From contig CM060923.1 of assembly GCA_030737875.1 (NCBI GenBank), positions 37,192,501 to 37,256,500 of the forward strand: a stretch of DNA of 64,000 bases, written 5' to 3'. Below the pieces are notes generated by a model. That model was not told the DNA's origin. It made no database searches and saw only the letters and a program-made list of their open reading frames with translations. Within the stretch, counting starts at the first letter, position 1; each line of letters opens with the position of its first letter. Source of the stretch: Allium sativum (Eukaryota; Streptophyta; Magnoliopsida; Asparagales; Amaryllidaceae). The position numbers were made by a program, and so were the translations under genes. This document shows, piece after piece, positions 11,521 through 24,461 of the stretch.

Positions 11521-13015
11521 ATGGCGTCTGCCCTTTTCTCGCTTCTGATTCCCACTTAAAATCTATCGTTTGTTCTGATTCTGATAATAGAACAACCAAA
11601 CCTCCCGATTTCTCTTTAATTCAGCAACATGCAAGCGGAGGTCGGTCATTGAATCATGGCAAAGTTCGAAGTCCAGATCTGGGATCTCAAGTTGACTTTC
11701 CAGATCTAGTCACAAACGGTCAGGCAAGTTCTACTCTTAATAATTCTTTCCAAACCAAAAAGTGGATCGAAGCAGTTAAAGAGAATAACATGCATTCGAA
11801 TGTAATAAAACTTGATTATTACGAACCCTGCATTGATGATAATTTAAAAATAGCAGTTATTAGCCATAATTTGGTGAACAAGGCAAGGGGAAAATGGAAT
11901 AACTCGATTGTACTTTAGGTATATGGAAACAAACCCTATTATATTTTCCTGAAAGATTATATAGATAGGTATTGGCAACTGAAAGGAAGCTATCAGCTAT
12001 ATTCGAGAGACAATGGTTTTTTCATTATCAAATGTGAATTAGCTAAAGATGTTCCACATTTTTATAATAAAAGGTTAATTTTCATGAAAAGGTGGTTGCT
12101 TGGAATGAAGTTAACAAAGGAATTTCCTAATTCCATTTCAATTTGGATCAAATTACCTAACTTAGATCTTGATTTCAGTCAGTAGAAGCTATTAGTAGGA
12201 TAACATCTTTGTTGGGTAAGCCGCTTCGTATGGATAGTGTGACAGATAATTCATGTCGTATTTCCTTTGCCAGAATTTTTGTGGAGATAAATATAGACTT
12301 TACTTTTCCTGAATCAATTCCTATTCAATATGAAAATGGGGTCATAGTGTGGCAAAGACTGAATTATGAATGGATTCCATATTCATGTTCAAAGTGTAAA
12401 GTATTTGGTCATAACTCTGATATGTGTAAGTCTACTAGCGTTTGGGTTGAAAAAAACTTGTCTAATTCTAACTGTAGAATGGATTTGGATGGAAAAATGG
12501 AAATTCAAGATAAACAAATGAATAAATATGTTAGGGTTGCTTTATTGAATCAGAAAGTTAAAATAGTAGAGAACAGTGAAAATGATTCTGTAGCTCGCAT
12601 TAAATCTCAGGATAGTGAATGCATTCCTTCTGTAAGTATGTATATTGATAAAAGTACTGAGGAGAAATTTCCTGTTCCTTTGAAAGAGATAACTTCGAAC
12701 ATTGCTTCTATGCAAGAAGATATTGATCAGAGTAAAGAGTTTGTTAAGGGAGATATTAGTTCAGGAGATAAGTTATTGGATGATAGTCATTCAGAGAGAT
12801 TAAATGATATACAATTTGCTGATGTATCTGCAACATATAGTTCTCTTATGGAGGAGTCTGACAGCTCTGCATGCAGTTTCAAGAAGAGAAAAAGTAAGTT
12901 TAGAAGAGGCAAATTCAAAAGTACAGGACAATTAGTGTATGAAGAACCTTTAGTAGAAACGAACTCTGAATGGGTTAAACTTATGTCACAGACTCAGAAT
13001 AGGTCGAAGTCGTAG
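11521..13015 (+). pseudogene. LINE-type ORF1 (DUF4283-like domain plus zinc knuckle), broken
   Basis: Encodes the kind of nucleic-acid-binding ORF1 found in plant L1-type retrotransposons and their relatives. The first part reads in one frame from before 11649 to about 12180, interrupted by an in-frame TAG at 11916-11918. It has the aromatic-rich pattern (NKARGKWNNSIVL, then KGSYQLYSRDNGFFIIK) of a DUF4283-like domain. A frameshift near 12180 moves the rest to the frame 12209-13015. That frame holds a CX2CX4HX4C knuckle (CSKCKVFGHNSDMC, near 12387) after the typical YEWIPYS lead-in, then an acidic/serine-rich tail and a basic stretch (KKRKSKFRRGKFK). No endonuclease or reverse transcriptase follows, so this is an ORF1-only remnant. 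Family assignment rests on motif pattern alone. Confidence 0.72.
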
Positions 13016-13500
13016 AAAGTAAACGAAGATGGTGTCATATGTGGCGGTATTTCCAAGAAATGATATGTTTGTATGTGCTGGTTGATCAATCTTGATTCAA
13101 TCTTGGTTCAGGTTCTTTAATTTGATTTGTTATTATGTCCTGAGTCTTGTGGTGGTGCTGGATCTTCTGGTGGACTCTTTCTTTGGGAGTTGCTCTGTTG
13201 TTCCATGAATTTTAGTGTTGGGATCTTTTGTTCAACTTGGTTTGTTTGGAGGTTTGGCCGTATATGGGTTTGAGCTTTTTTGGGATGAAGTCTTTATGGG
13301 CTTGTTAGTGTTGTCTTATGTGCTTCATTGGTTGTTTTAGTGTGTTATTTGTAGTGTTCCTTTTGCTTTGGATTTGGCTATCATGTCTTGTTGTAAAGTA
13401 TTTGTTGTTGTTTTTTATTTTTAGCCAACTCAAATGTTTGCAAACCATCTTTATGTAAGACAAGTACCCTTTGTCTTCGAAAAAAATTCTTGTAAAAGAT
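13016..13500 (+). other. Probable 3' UTR of the ORF1-only LINE-like element
   Basis: Directly after the ORF1 stop comes T/G-rich sequence with repeated TTG and GTTG runs, ending near GTAAGACAAGTACC and TTCTTGTAAAA. This style is common in plant LINE 3' UTRs. ORF2 is absent. The exact end and target duplication were not found. Confidence 0.4.
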
Positions 13501-14497
13501 AAATGATATTCAGATCGAATTACCAAATTTATACAAGAGAATGGTTTTCACCTACAAAATGAAAGTGTAATAGCAATGAATCTATATATTTTTGTGCATC
13601 AAGTTACATCCAATCAATAACAACATCAGAAATGATCATATTATCAAAGTGATAAACAAATTTTTCATTTAATGATTAAATGAAATGTTGATTAAAAGAA
13701 ATGTACAAATCATACTGTTATTTTTATTATGCAAAAATAATACATTATTTCATACCTTAATAATTTAAGTTTATAATAAAACTTTCAAAAAATAATTAAC
13801 TTCTACCTTAAACTAAATTACAAATCTTTTCTACTAATAAAGAAAACTCCATGAACTACTTGCTTATATCTTTTTTAAATGCTTAAAATGCCTTCTACGT
13901 TTCATCATCACATGTACACGCATAGTTCACATTTTGCTCTTGATTTTAAGTTTTCCCCTCTGTCTGTATTACTTTTCTAATCCAATTCCTTAGATGCCAA
14001 TTTGATTCATCATTAAGAACATTCCAAAATCCTTAAAATTCAACTTTTCCTGATCATCGTTGCACCATCAGCTTCAAGCATAGGAAAGTCCATCATCACT
14101 GCAACATCACATTTGCATAGCCAATTAATTATATCGTTCAATCATCATCAATTCATTATCCTGCATCATGGCCAACCAAGTTGATTAACCTTTCTGATAG
14201 ACATGTGCATTGTCCTTTAGGTTTTTATCTATGTAACAAATCCTAAATGTTTACCTAATTATATGCTTTTGTCAGCTCAACGAAGATAAAAGTGCTTCGC
14301 TAAACGTTTTTTATTTTAGGTAGTACTTCACTAATTTTTTTTAGAAAATTAGTACTTTATTATATATTAATATGTAAATTTTACATCCTCGATGTACAAC
14401 TTCAAAACAAACGACAAAATACCCACTCTGAAAATTCATTCGTACTGAAAAACCATACAAACTACAGATGTAAAATTCAACAACTATACTAATCCAA
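13501..14497. other. AT-rich spacer between two inverted ORF1 remnants
   Basis: No gene or repeat boundary recognised. It lies between the two convergent LINE-like remnants. Confidence 0.45.
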
Positions 14498-16198
14498 TTA
14501 TAAGCCATACTTAATATAAGATAAAACCATAAAATCCCTAAAAAGAAAGATATAACCCTCCCTCACAAAGAGGATCAAGCACCAAACCCCAAAGGAAGCA
14601 CCTGGATTGGATGAAAGAAGAGTTGTCACTTGCTTATACTTTTTTGCCCTTCTCTGCTTACCCTTAACACGACTAACGATTGAAGTCCAAACAGGATTTT
14701 CAGTTACGCCGAAATCCATATCCACTGAAGACTTAGAAGATGCCTCATCTGCTCTGGGCTTGCGAGTCATCTTTGGTCTCGACCTACCATGCTTAGGATT
14801 TCTTTTTTCCACCTTACTGCCATCATTGGCCTCCATATCATCAGTAGTGGCCATTGAGTCCATGTCATCAGAATTAGTAGAAGGCATATCACATTCATTC
14901 TCCAATATATGTTGCTTCCTACGATTCGAAATTATTACCATGCTGCAGAGGATCACGATTAAAATCTTAAAACAAAGTGCTATAGGGTCCTGAGAATCAG
15001 AAAATTGCACACTAGGTTCCTCCTCCAAAGAATTCATGTTACAGGAGCGTGTAGCTGTTTATTTGGAAACCCATGCTTTAGTAAATTGGCATATATTATC
15101 TAAGTGTCCAAAAAAATGACAATTCGAGCATCGAGGTGGAAACCACTCATACTCAACTTTCTGCATGATTAACTGATCATTTTCTATCAAAATTAGAATA
15201 TGTTGCCGGTATGAGAAATCACCTGAAACTTCGACCCACACTCGAGAGAAGACAATCTTTCTAACTTCCTGCTGTAAACTTATCAAGTTTGATAGGGTTA
15301 CCCAGGACGGAGGCAATATTATTGTTCCCTCTTTAGTCCAATATTCAAGAGGTAATCCAGGCAGACGGACCATATACGAATAAAATGTAATATTTCTTTA
15401 TTAAGTTTGGTATCCACTGACCAACTCTTCATTATTATTAGCTCCCTGTTGTAGAAGTAAGGACCCCCTTCTAAAATATTATCACAGCCCTCCTTATTAT
15501 CAAACTTAATAATATAAAAACTATCTTTCTTAGAATAAATAGAAAAATCTCTCATCGGCTTCCACACCATATGAATATAAGCTTTATAGAACCGACAGTG
15601 GGGTCCAGAGTCAACAACATAAACTAATATAGAATTATCCCATTGGTGATGACCTTTTTTTATTAATTCAAGGTACATTTTATCACATGACACATTACAT
15701 AACTTCTTCGGATCGTAATACTAAGTGGAGTAAAAACTAGAAGTTGATTACGTGAAACAACATCTCCAAGCTCGGCTACATTTCTAACAGTGTTTGAAAC
15801 CATTTTCTGTAGACCTTCAGGCTAAAACAATAGAATCAAGCAACAAAAGACGAGGAGAATGCGCTGTTAATCCTGATGGAACATATTTCCTTACTGGCTT
15901 TACACCTGAATTCTTCTTTGCAGCTTCTAGTGAAAGGACATCTCTATGGTTGAAGGACACGCAGGCAACATGCTTATTAGGTTGGTGCAGCCTTTGATTG
16001 GAGGCCAAAATCATTACTTCCGGAGCTTGTGACTGAAGACTCGAAGAGGTCGATTTCTGTTTTTTTACGGGATAAAAGCAGGTGGTCTGGAGGCGAAGGG
16101 ATAGGCTGCAGCAGAATTTGAGGAGGAGGGTACGGTGGTTGGAAGGCCGATAATGGGTTAGGATTAATCTCCTAATTATATTTTCTAGACGTCGCCAT
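14498..16198 (-). pseudogene. LINE-type ORF1 (DUF4283-like plus zinc knuckle), minus strand, broken
   Basis: A second ORF1-like remnant in the opposite direction. From a possible ATG at 16198 the frame is soon closed. The DUF4283-like part (KKGHHQWDNSILVYV, then KKDSFYIIKFDNKEG and GGPYFYNRELIIMK) reads at 15693-15319. A frameshift near 15380 leads into 15373-15059, with LPGLPLEYWTKEG and the knuckle CSNCHFFGHLDNIC after EYEWFPPR. An in-frame TAA at 15059-15061 separates this from the same-frame basic/acidic tail (15037-14498; KRNPKHGRSRPKMTRKPR). There is again no ORF2. It shares architecture with 11521-13015 but is clearly diverged in sequence, so this is not a recent inverted duplication. 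Confidence 0.7.
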
Positions 16199-16860
16199 AG
16201 AAGTCGGTCAATACTTGCTAACTTTTTCTGTCAAATTTGAAAAACAACATGTACTTTAGTATGTTAATGTTGATCTATACTATAATTCTTTATTGAATAT
16301 GTTTTTCTGTGATCCATTTTATAAACCACATGTATATGTTTTTCTATGAGTTTACATACAATAATAGTTTGCTAAATGTTTATGTTTTTTACAATTTTTT
16401 TTTAGCTTGATTATATAATGCCTAAATATTATAATAAAGATACAAATATATATTATGTTGGGAACAATGAACTTCGGCTGAGGTGTACGTTGTCAATCTC
16501 TTAAATGCGTTCTATCGTTCTGCTCAAAGGTGCAAAGTAGTTCTAAAGAAACAAACGCCGTCGCCTTTAGGATAAAGCAATGTCTCTAGTCTGAAAATAT
16601 CGACCGGTTTGCATTGATAAAGTCGATTCTGATTTGCACTGTGAAATATTTCTCAAGCTGTTTAGTTTTGTTGAAGGAAGAAGAAAAAAATATCTGTTAA
16701 TCTTTTTAAAGAACGAAGAAAAAGAAACTACCAAATGTCTGTTATCTTCTTTACTAATAATACAAATACTTTGACATGGTGAAGCTTTTTTGAATTTCCT
16801 AACCAGTCCCTTCACACGTTACTGAAAAAACTGACTAAAACAAAACGGTAAAGGGTATAC
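16199..16860. other. AT-rich sequence, nothing recognised
   Basis: No domain, repeat end or RNA gene found. Confidence 0.4.
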
Positions 16861-19800
16861 CGGCCATTACGTAACCATTTCGCTCTTCCCCACGTTCTCA
16901 ACGCTTTCACGTTCTCCTCCCCAAATCAATCCACCTCTCAGATAACATTTCATTATGTTCAATTAAAAAAAATAACGATTTTTATCGATCTCTTCTCTTC
17001 TTTTGATGGAAACGAAAGCCAAAAGCTGGTAACTCCAAAGCACCTCTCTCAGGTAGTATAAACACGCCATCGGCCAGTCCAAAGATGTCATCCATGGATC
17101 AAATATAAGAAACTGACAGTTCTTTCTTTTTTCGATTTACAGGTTATTGATTTTTATATTTTTCTTTCGCGTTCAAGTGCTCTTAGAACACTATTAGGAG
17201 AATCCAAAATAATTATTGATGGTACTTCCTTCTTTACAAATACGAAGAATTATTTTCACGTTTATTTGCGAGATTGAATCTTTTTTCTCTTTGGATATGC
17301 AACATCTTACACTTTGATCAATTCCGTAGTAGATAGAAGACCAAAGTTTCTGCTGCAGGAAAAAAAGTTGCAATCTTTCTCATTATAAATATTAGTTTAT
17401 TAGAAGAAGCGAGTTTCCTGTTGAATTTGTTCTTTTCAGTTTACTGCGTATAACTTATTTTATTAGGATGAAGCACTTATTGCACAAAAACTGTTATTTG
17501 TCTTTGGGATTTTTCATGTTGGATCTTCCATCGGTGACGCAGCTAATTTTGAATTGCCATGGTTGATGATCTAAAGTACTAGACATCTCCTCTCAACTGC
17601 ATGCGAGAATTTTTTTTCTGATTTGTTTGCTAAAAAGGTTAATTTATACTTTGATATTTTTATTTCCACAATGAAGTTGAAGATAACTGAAAACTGTCCA
17701 TTATGTATCATTCATTTGCACCAGAACCGTAGGAATCTCTATGCTATCATTTTCTTAATCTTGGTTATCATCTGGAAAGATTTAGGGTTCATTTTGAGAA
17801 ATAAAAAATCGTTATTTTAAGAGATTTATGGCTAGTTGGTATGGATAAATTTATGATTCTTAGTGGACATATATATAATAAAAGTAGAACTTGCTTTACA
17901 TTCTTATTTAGTTTCAGGAGAAGATGCAATTCAATTTGAAGCATACAGAAGGTGGCATCCATGTTTTCAGAAAACAAAACGAATGATGAGCACAATTATG
18001 CTAGAAAGAGGCTTTAATATTTTGATTGTATGGGTTTTTAGTCAAATGTAGATTGTTGCACTTTAATTTAATCGAACTAAAAAATTATATATTTTGATTT
18101 TTGCTATCGCTTTGCTTTCAGTTTTGCCACTCTATGGTGAGAGCCAAAGGAAGGCAGGACATGAGGATAGTGCATTGAATTTCAGGTCCAGTATTGCCTC
18201 CTTAATTTCAAAATGCTTACACTTTTACTTCTTCTTTGAACCAAAATTCAAAAGAAGCAGTAGAGTTTTGGTATACTGCTTGGGTGTAATTTATATTGTT
18301 ATGCTTACCTTATGTTTCTATATGACTATGTCAGTATAATTTTGCTGTATTTGTTTAAAATTTGTGAATAAGCGAGTAATGCGAGAGTTAATATGCTGTC
18401 TGATAGTATCTATATATAGTACAAAACCATGTTTTGAAGCTTACACAAATAACATGTTGACTGTTTTTAATAACTGCAATAATTTAGTAATTTGACAACA
18501 TGTTTTGGCCACATTTTGAAGCGTACAGAAATAACCAATTGGATGTCTTTACAAATTTGTGAATTTTGTTATTTGGTTGTTTTGTTCTTAACAATTTCAC
18601 CCTCAACTTTCTCCAAATCTTCTTAAGCAATACTAATTGTCTTCAAATTTTCAACACCTTCTTTTGAGTACTGGATTCTTAACAATTTTGGTTATCTAAT
18701 ATATGTATGTATTCAAGGTTTAATTCACTTTCCACTCCTATGTCAAACCACTATTACAGAAGAGTACCTACTGCTTTATTTTATAAGGCTTTACAGCTCT
18801 AACTTAAATTTTGCACACACGATTATGTTTACAACTTTGATACGTCAAGAATCTCAGATAAAGGAAAAATGAAATAAAAGCAGTCTACATATAGTTACAT
18901 ACATACTATTATACGAATAAAATTGTTATGCTGTAAACTGAAATATGTTCCGTATATACGAGAAAACATGAAAACTGATAAGGTCCGCTATCTGCTCTTT
19001 TTATATCAGTGCACAGAGTGCATTTTGGCGATGAATATTCTGGACATCTTTGTAAATTTCATGTGACTTATTGTTCTAATGCAAACTAGGTTGCAAGTAT
19101 GGGCGAAGAGGATGAATGTCTACAATCAAGCATACCGAAGATGAGGTAATAGATTCTAGCTCATTTATTAGCGGAAAGGTAATTTTTTTTTACCCTTCCC
19201 TATCATATATTCTATCTCATTTACCCAATTTCTTACGAATTGCTCAATCCACAAATGCATATTCGCTGTCCCATTGTGGGTGTTTTCCATTTGTCTCGTT
19301 ACTTCTGGAACCCGAACTTTTCTTTTTGGATGTAAGAAACTATCATGAAATTCATAACTTCCTCTTGAAAATTTCTGTTGGTGAATGTAATTTATGTTCT
19401 ATGGAATTCCAAGGGTTACCTTCTTGCAGATATGGTTTTATAGCATCAAACTAATTAGGACGGCACAGAAGAATCTGAAATTTAATACTTGGCCGCCATG
19501 GAAACATAGATGATAGGAAACAACCATTTTCCACTGCTAAGACTTTGACTGTTGGATAGGGTAATCAAACATTGAGATTTAGGTCGGAAGTTTAATTCTG
19601 TAAATATAAATTTGCTGCTTACATCTCTAATTTTCCATATTTAAATGAAAATTACCATTTAACAGTTAGCATGTTGCAAGTTTTTTCTGCTTATATAAGG
19701 TTAAGAAAATATAACATTAAAGGCCTTCAATAATGTGGAGATGTGATGCTGCCCAACGATTATGTATGTAAAAGCATGTTGTATGCAGATGTGATGACGA

Positions 19801-20560
19801 ATCATCAAAGTAATCAGACATAAGAAAATTCCGTTATACAGGTGAGCTGTGCTACATATATTATGAATATGATGTAACATTCTATTCATAATGGGTAGTA
19901 AATATATGATCCTACCCTAGATTGATATACCATAATTGACTTCTAAATAAATGTGCATGGACTGATTATTAAGTTATGATCCTCATTATTCATACTATGA
20001 TCTGTCAAGAGAAAGTCCACACTGTGTATTATTTTCCATGACAATTTTTGTTTCAAACCAGTCGTTCTAAAATCCAGATTTTATAGGAAGCTGCTGGAGC
20101 TAATGCAAGCAATATATAATGTGCAAATTTTGGATCTCAGGGTGGAACTTAAGGGAAGCCATGATATTTGACGATGCAGATCACTTCATATATTTTAGGC
20201 CTTCAAGACTTATTGACTCTTAAATGATATGCTTTGCGCTCGAGAATTGCATGCTTCCATCTGTAGTAGAATTGTACTCATTCTTATTTTGCAGAGCACC
20301 GTTTTAAAAGCAACGACCGTTGGAGGAAGTAATGTACATCTTGCAAATGAGAGTGATTTAAGAGTTCATGTTTGAGAAAGACAACCATACCACCAGCTAG
20401 GCACATGAGGTTAAAAGTTATCAGCTCCAGTGAACATTTTTTTGCAGGTCTTGATTGTACTGCCATTGAGATTATGAAGCTGTGTAATCTATTTGGAAAC
20501 TAGTTATTATATAATGTGATATGAGCAAACTGATATCGACTAATAAACTATGAATTGATT
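16861..20560 (+). other. Possible decayed spliced locus or captured gene fragments
   Basis: Sequence character changes at 16861 to a C/T-rich leader (CGCTCTTCCCCACG, CTCCTCCCC) like a plant 5' UTR, followed by splice-like junctions on the + strand. Examples are a CTCTCTCAG/GTAGTA donor near 17053 and acceptors TTTACAG near 17143, GTTTCAG near 17920, GCTTTCAG near 18120, CTTCTTGCAG near 19430, TTTTGCAG near 20295 and TTTTTGCAG near 20448. No long coding frame joins these pieces, and short frames such as 17623-17820 are not convincing. It could be a dead gene, a long non-coding RNA gene, or fragments carried by a Helitron-like element ending near 21780. No function is assigned. Confidence 0.3.
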
Positions 20561-21011
20561 TGGATTGAATAATGTGCTAATGTTACAAATAAATTACAAT
20601 ATTGTACAAATATGGTTTGTCTTATTCCGCTTTTTCCATTGTTGCTAGCAGGTTATGTAAATATCCAAAACAAACAAGTCAATATTTAACTGCTTACATA
20701 TATGTGCATTGTACAAGAACAAAAGATGCATATTACAAATAATCTGCTGTATTAGTATTATGCTGAATCAGCCACGAAGGAATTGTGGTTTAATTCTTCT
20801 ATGGTCAAATTGTAACAGCAATGTTATAATTTTAAACTCATTTTCAACCGTAATCATGTCTCTCTGTAACACCGTAAAAAGGAGCATTTACAAACAATCT
20901 ATTATACTATTTACTCTTCAACAATATTTTAATCAACTTATGTACTTTAGACATCAGCCTGCAATCTTGGAAACATGTCACCTGCTCTAAAATCAAGGTG
21001 ATAAATGACAG

Positions 21012-21191
21012 CTTCACGACATGAAATAAGATTTTGTTCACATCCTTTTTAGGGATGTGAACAAAACACTCCACCCTGATTGGTGGAAATTAGGGGGACC
21101 CATATGGACCCCCCTGATTTCCACCAATGGGGACCGAGTGTTTTGTTCACATCCCTTAAAAGATGTGAACAAAATCGCACTTCACGACATG
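21012..21191. mobile_element. Foldback element with nested inverted repeats, flanked by a 12-bp direct repeat
   Basis: The core 21030-21176 is an inverted repeat with ~72-base arms starting GATTTTGTTCACATC and meeting at a centre CCATATGG. Within each arm the outer 35 bases are themselves inverted (TTTTGTTCACATCC against GGATGTGAACAAAA), so three hairpins are possible. The direct repeat CTTCACGACATG lies on both sides (21012-21023 and 21180-21191), separated from the core by six and three bases. It is MITE-like in size and shape, but 12 bp is longer than usual MITE target duplications. No coding capacity. Confidence 0.75.
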
Positions 21192-21744
21192 TAAGTTGAA
21201 TGATAGTTTCACAAAAAATAACATACTCGGTAATTGCAAAGAACTAGCATAATATTCAAGCAGTAATGTACAAAATCTAACAAACACTGATTTACAACAC
21301 TAACTCCTCCTCGAAAAAGAGATATAAAGCATTAAGATGGTCATAAACTTGATTCAATGCGTGAGAGCAAGCATCATTTCTTTGCGCAGTGTTATTGCAA
21401 TAACAATCCACATTATTCCCTTATTTCATTTCTTTAGTTGTCTTTGAACATGTATAATCCCAACAGTATGATAAATGAGACTCAAATCTTACAATGTTCA
21501 TATTTTTGCAGTTTAAGTTATAACACCAACGTGGTTAATTTTCATGAAAAAGGAAGCGAAATTGTTACAAAGACCAAAAAAGAAGGATGCACATGGAAAA
21601 TAATTAATAACTTACCTCATATATATTTTAATTTATGGTATATTGGTGTACGCATATAGAAAGTGTAACACTTCATTCCCATAAAAGTCATTTTCTAACA
21701 TTGAAAGAAAATTCTTACAACCAATGTTTTATAACACATGTTGG

Positions 21745-21785
21745 TCCTGCGTACGTGCATTGCACGTGCATTGGTACTTGTTTTT
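21745..21785 (+). other. Helitron-like terminal hairpin (weak)
   Basis: ACGTGCA-T-TGCACGT forms a short perfect hairpin followed about ten bases later by TACTTG. Plant Helitrons end with such a hairpin followed by CTRR, and here the last bases are CTTG, so the match is imperfect. No 5' TC end was located. Confidence 0.2.
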
Positions 21786-22532
21786 ATTGATGAAAGATAA
21801 AAAAATATTTGTTATTTTTATTATTTCTCATCAATCTATCTATCATTTAATACATTACTAAAGTGATGGAATATAATGAGTTTTAATTTATTCTCATTTA
21901 AACTATATTGTAATACCATTAGCTTTTGTAACTGCTTAATAATAATATCACATAAATGTATTATCGTTATGCAAGTGCAACGACTCAGTTATAATAATGA
22001 CTCATAAATATATTACCATTAGAAATTTGCAACAACTCAATTATACTAATTATTCATAAATATATTACCATTAACATGTTTTTATCTAATTTTAATAAAT
22101 TCACTTCATATACAAAAACGTTTCCCAACATTCTGCCACTTGATTTTTTTTTTTTTTAATATTTTTCGAGCAGTTTCTGAAAATATAAGATTGTGCATAA
22201 AGAAAGGTGTTTTTCCACTTGAACCTTTGTACAGTGGATAAGATTCAGTTTTTTCTAGAGTGACACATAGCCTTAAACTCTATTCCTGACATCAGACCAC
22301 ACATAATCTATCTAGAGTGCAATCAAATAAGTCTGTGCATTTATGCCTATGTACGTCTACCCCAGTTTAGTGAATGCTTTAGGAAATTTTTTCAAAAACT
22401 TTATAGGAAACAACCGCATTTCCAAACTCGCACATGTGAGTCTATCAAGTTTACTCCTAAAGATGGGTACTCCACTCTAAATCGAGTATAGATATCATTA
22501 AGTGTTTCTTTAGCTCTTCCTCTTACCACTAA
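21786..22532. other. AT-rich intergenic DNA with ATTACCATTA repeats
   Basis: Diffuse repeats around CATAAATATATTACCATTA near 21950-22080. No gene recognised. Confidence 0.4.
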
Positions 22533-23739
22533 CACTACAACAAAAACACCATACTACAACTTTAATTTTACAACTGTGCGAAAAACACAGTTGTAATAAA
22601 TGCTTTTTTACAACTGTGCAGAAAGCACTGTTGTAATAAATGTTTTTTACAACTGTGCAAAAAGCACTATTGTAATAAACTTATATATCACAACTTTCCA
22701 TTTTATTCGTTGTAATAGATGCCGATTACAAACTTCATGTTTATAATATCTATATTTAATAACTAATTATATTGATATTTAATAATAATATTTAATAATA
22801 ATATTTAATAATAATAATTAATAATAAACTTAGGAATCAATAATATTTATCAATTATTATTCAATAATTAATAGTTAATAAGTAGTAATTTATTTTTAAT
22901 AGTTAATGTATGTTAACTACTTATTAATTAATAGTAACATAAGCTTTTAATAAGTATTACTCTCGATTATAATTAACTAAGTAGATGCATATTTTTGACA
23001 ACTTTTACTTTTACTTTTTAACCTTGGCGATATTGACTATGTTATGCACGCTCTAGTCCTTTTTATTGATTTTGAAGGTGTTCTTATCTGCATTTTTTCC
23101 ATAATGTTAAGCAAGCAAGTCGGAAATTTGAAGATGAGAAGAAAAGAAAGAAGAGATCTTCACGTTTGTTACTACTTTGCCAGTTTGATGCTATCCTCTC
23201 ATTGTATTTTATTTAGCGTTTCATTGTGATATATCTAATATAAGATGTGGCAAATGAGGAGGATATGGTTGTAATTTTATACATTTTTATGTGGTATATG
23301 ATTTATAATTTGTATTTCGGATATAAAGTTGTGATTTTTATCAATGAATGGATTATGATGCTTTTAAACTTACATCTACTTCGTATGTTATTTACCTATT
23401 TATTGTTGCATATATAAAATATATATAGATTCTTATGCATATAATTTGTGAATTTATTACAGCCGTAAAATAAAAGTTGTAATAAAATATATCACAACGG
23501 TTATAAATTATTGTAAAAATTACAACAACAACAGTGCATAGTTGTTGTAATAAAGTTTATTACAACGGTGGAAAAAAGTTGTAAAATATACATATTACAA
23601 CGGTGTTGCAACGGTGTAAAAAAGTTGTAAAAGATTTTAGTCTATTACAACTTCTTAATACACAACGGTTAGTCCATCGTTGTAAAATATATATTACAAC
23701 GATTTTCCACCATTGTAATGTGGTTATTTGGTTGTAGTG
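22533..23739. mobile_element. Small non-autonomous CACTA element
   Basis: The left end reads CACTACAACAAAAACACC and the right end, on the other strand, CACTACAACCAAATAACC. About 200 bases at each end are packed with short subterminal units in both orientations (ACAACTGTGC, CAGTTGTAATAAA, ATTACAACGGTG, GTTGTAATAAA), the arrangement bound by CACTA transposases. The 1.2-kb interior is AT-rich without a transposase. Flanking triplets (TAA and GTA) do not match, so one edge may have changed after insertion. It sits exactly at the broken left edge of the element A remnant. Confidence 0.82.
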
Positions 23740-24174
23740 GTAGATGCATATATACACACATTAGGCACTAAGATCGGCTCAATCACTCTCATCCTACATA
23801 TGGATGTGTGTGCATTTTCTTTTCTTTTATGAATGGAAATGGATGAGTTAGCATATGGATGTTGCATTTGGATGAATGAATGTGCACACATATGGAACTT
23901 ATATGATATGATAGGTTTATTTACATACATATTGGATTCATGACACTAACATACATTACATTAAGGATGTCAACTGAATCAGTAGACCGCCTGATCTTCG
24001 CATTAGTGTTGGGACATATACACACACCTTCGCATATATTCATATAAGCATTAGAAATCTTTAAGGGCAATGGATGCCAGTGGTTGGCGGATGAGTAGAT
24101 GAATGATGGATGGTAGGATATGCATTCTTCTCCACTTAGGGATTTCGGGATGAAATCCTATGAGTAGGGGAGAA
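23740..24174 (+). mobile_element. 3' end of the internal region of Tekay element A (truncated)
   Basis: Aligns with 34560-34977 of element B: GATCGGCTCA, ATATGGATG, GGATTCATGACACT, GAATCAGTAGACCG and the closing GATTTCGGGATGAAATCC. It ends in a polypurine tract (GAGTAGGGGAGAA, 24162-24174) directly before the LTR. The rest of element A, including its 5' LTR and genes, is missing, and the break coincides with the CACTA element. Confidence 0.82.
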
Positions 24175-24461
24175 TGAAACACCCTGAATTTTTAGAGACA
24201 TTAAAGAGAATAAATTAAATAATAATTAATTTAATATTCAGAATTAGAGGAAACGGACTGCACCATTGCGTCCGTCTCGAAATTCTGGTCAGGATAGACA
24301 TTTGGTTTTGCGTAAAGTGGACACCGTATGAGGAAGTTATGAGGGTTTTATGTTTGCATACGCGTAGAAAAATTATATACATACATATGAGTTAGAGCCG
24401 AGTTAGAATTTTATCCAGAATAATTCGAATTCGAAAAATTCATTAGAGCGGAAAATTTCCC

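Noticed and set aside
23044..23229. Small frame inside the 1.2-kb CACTA element
   Set aside because: Too short for a transposase and no similarity to one.
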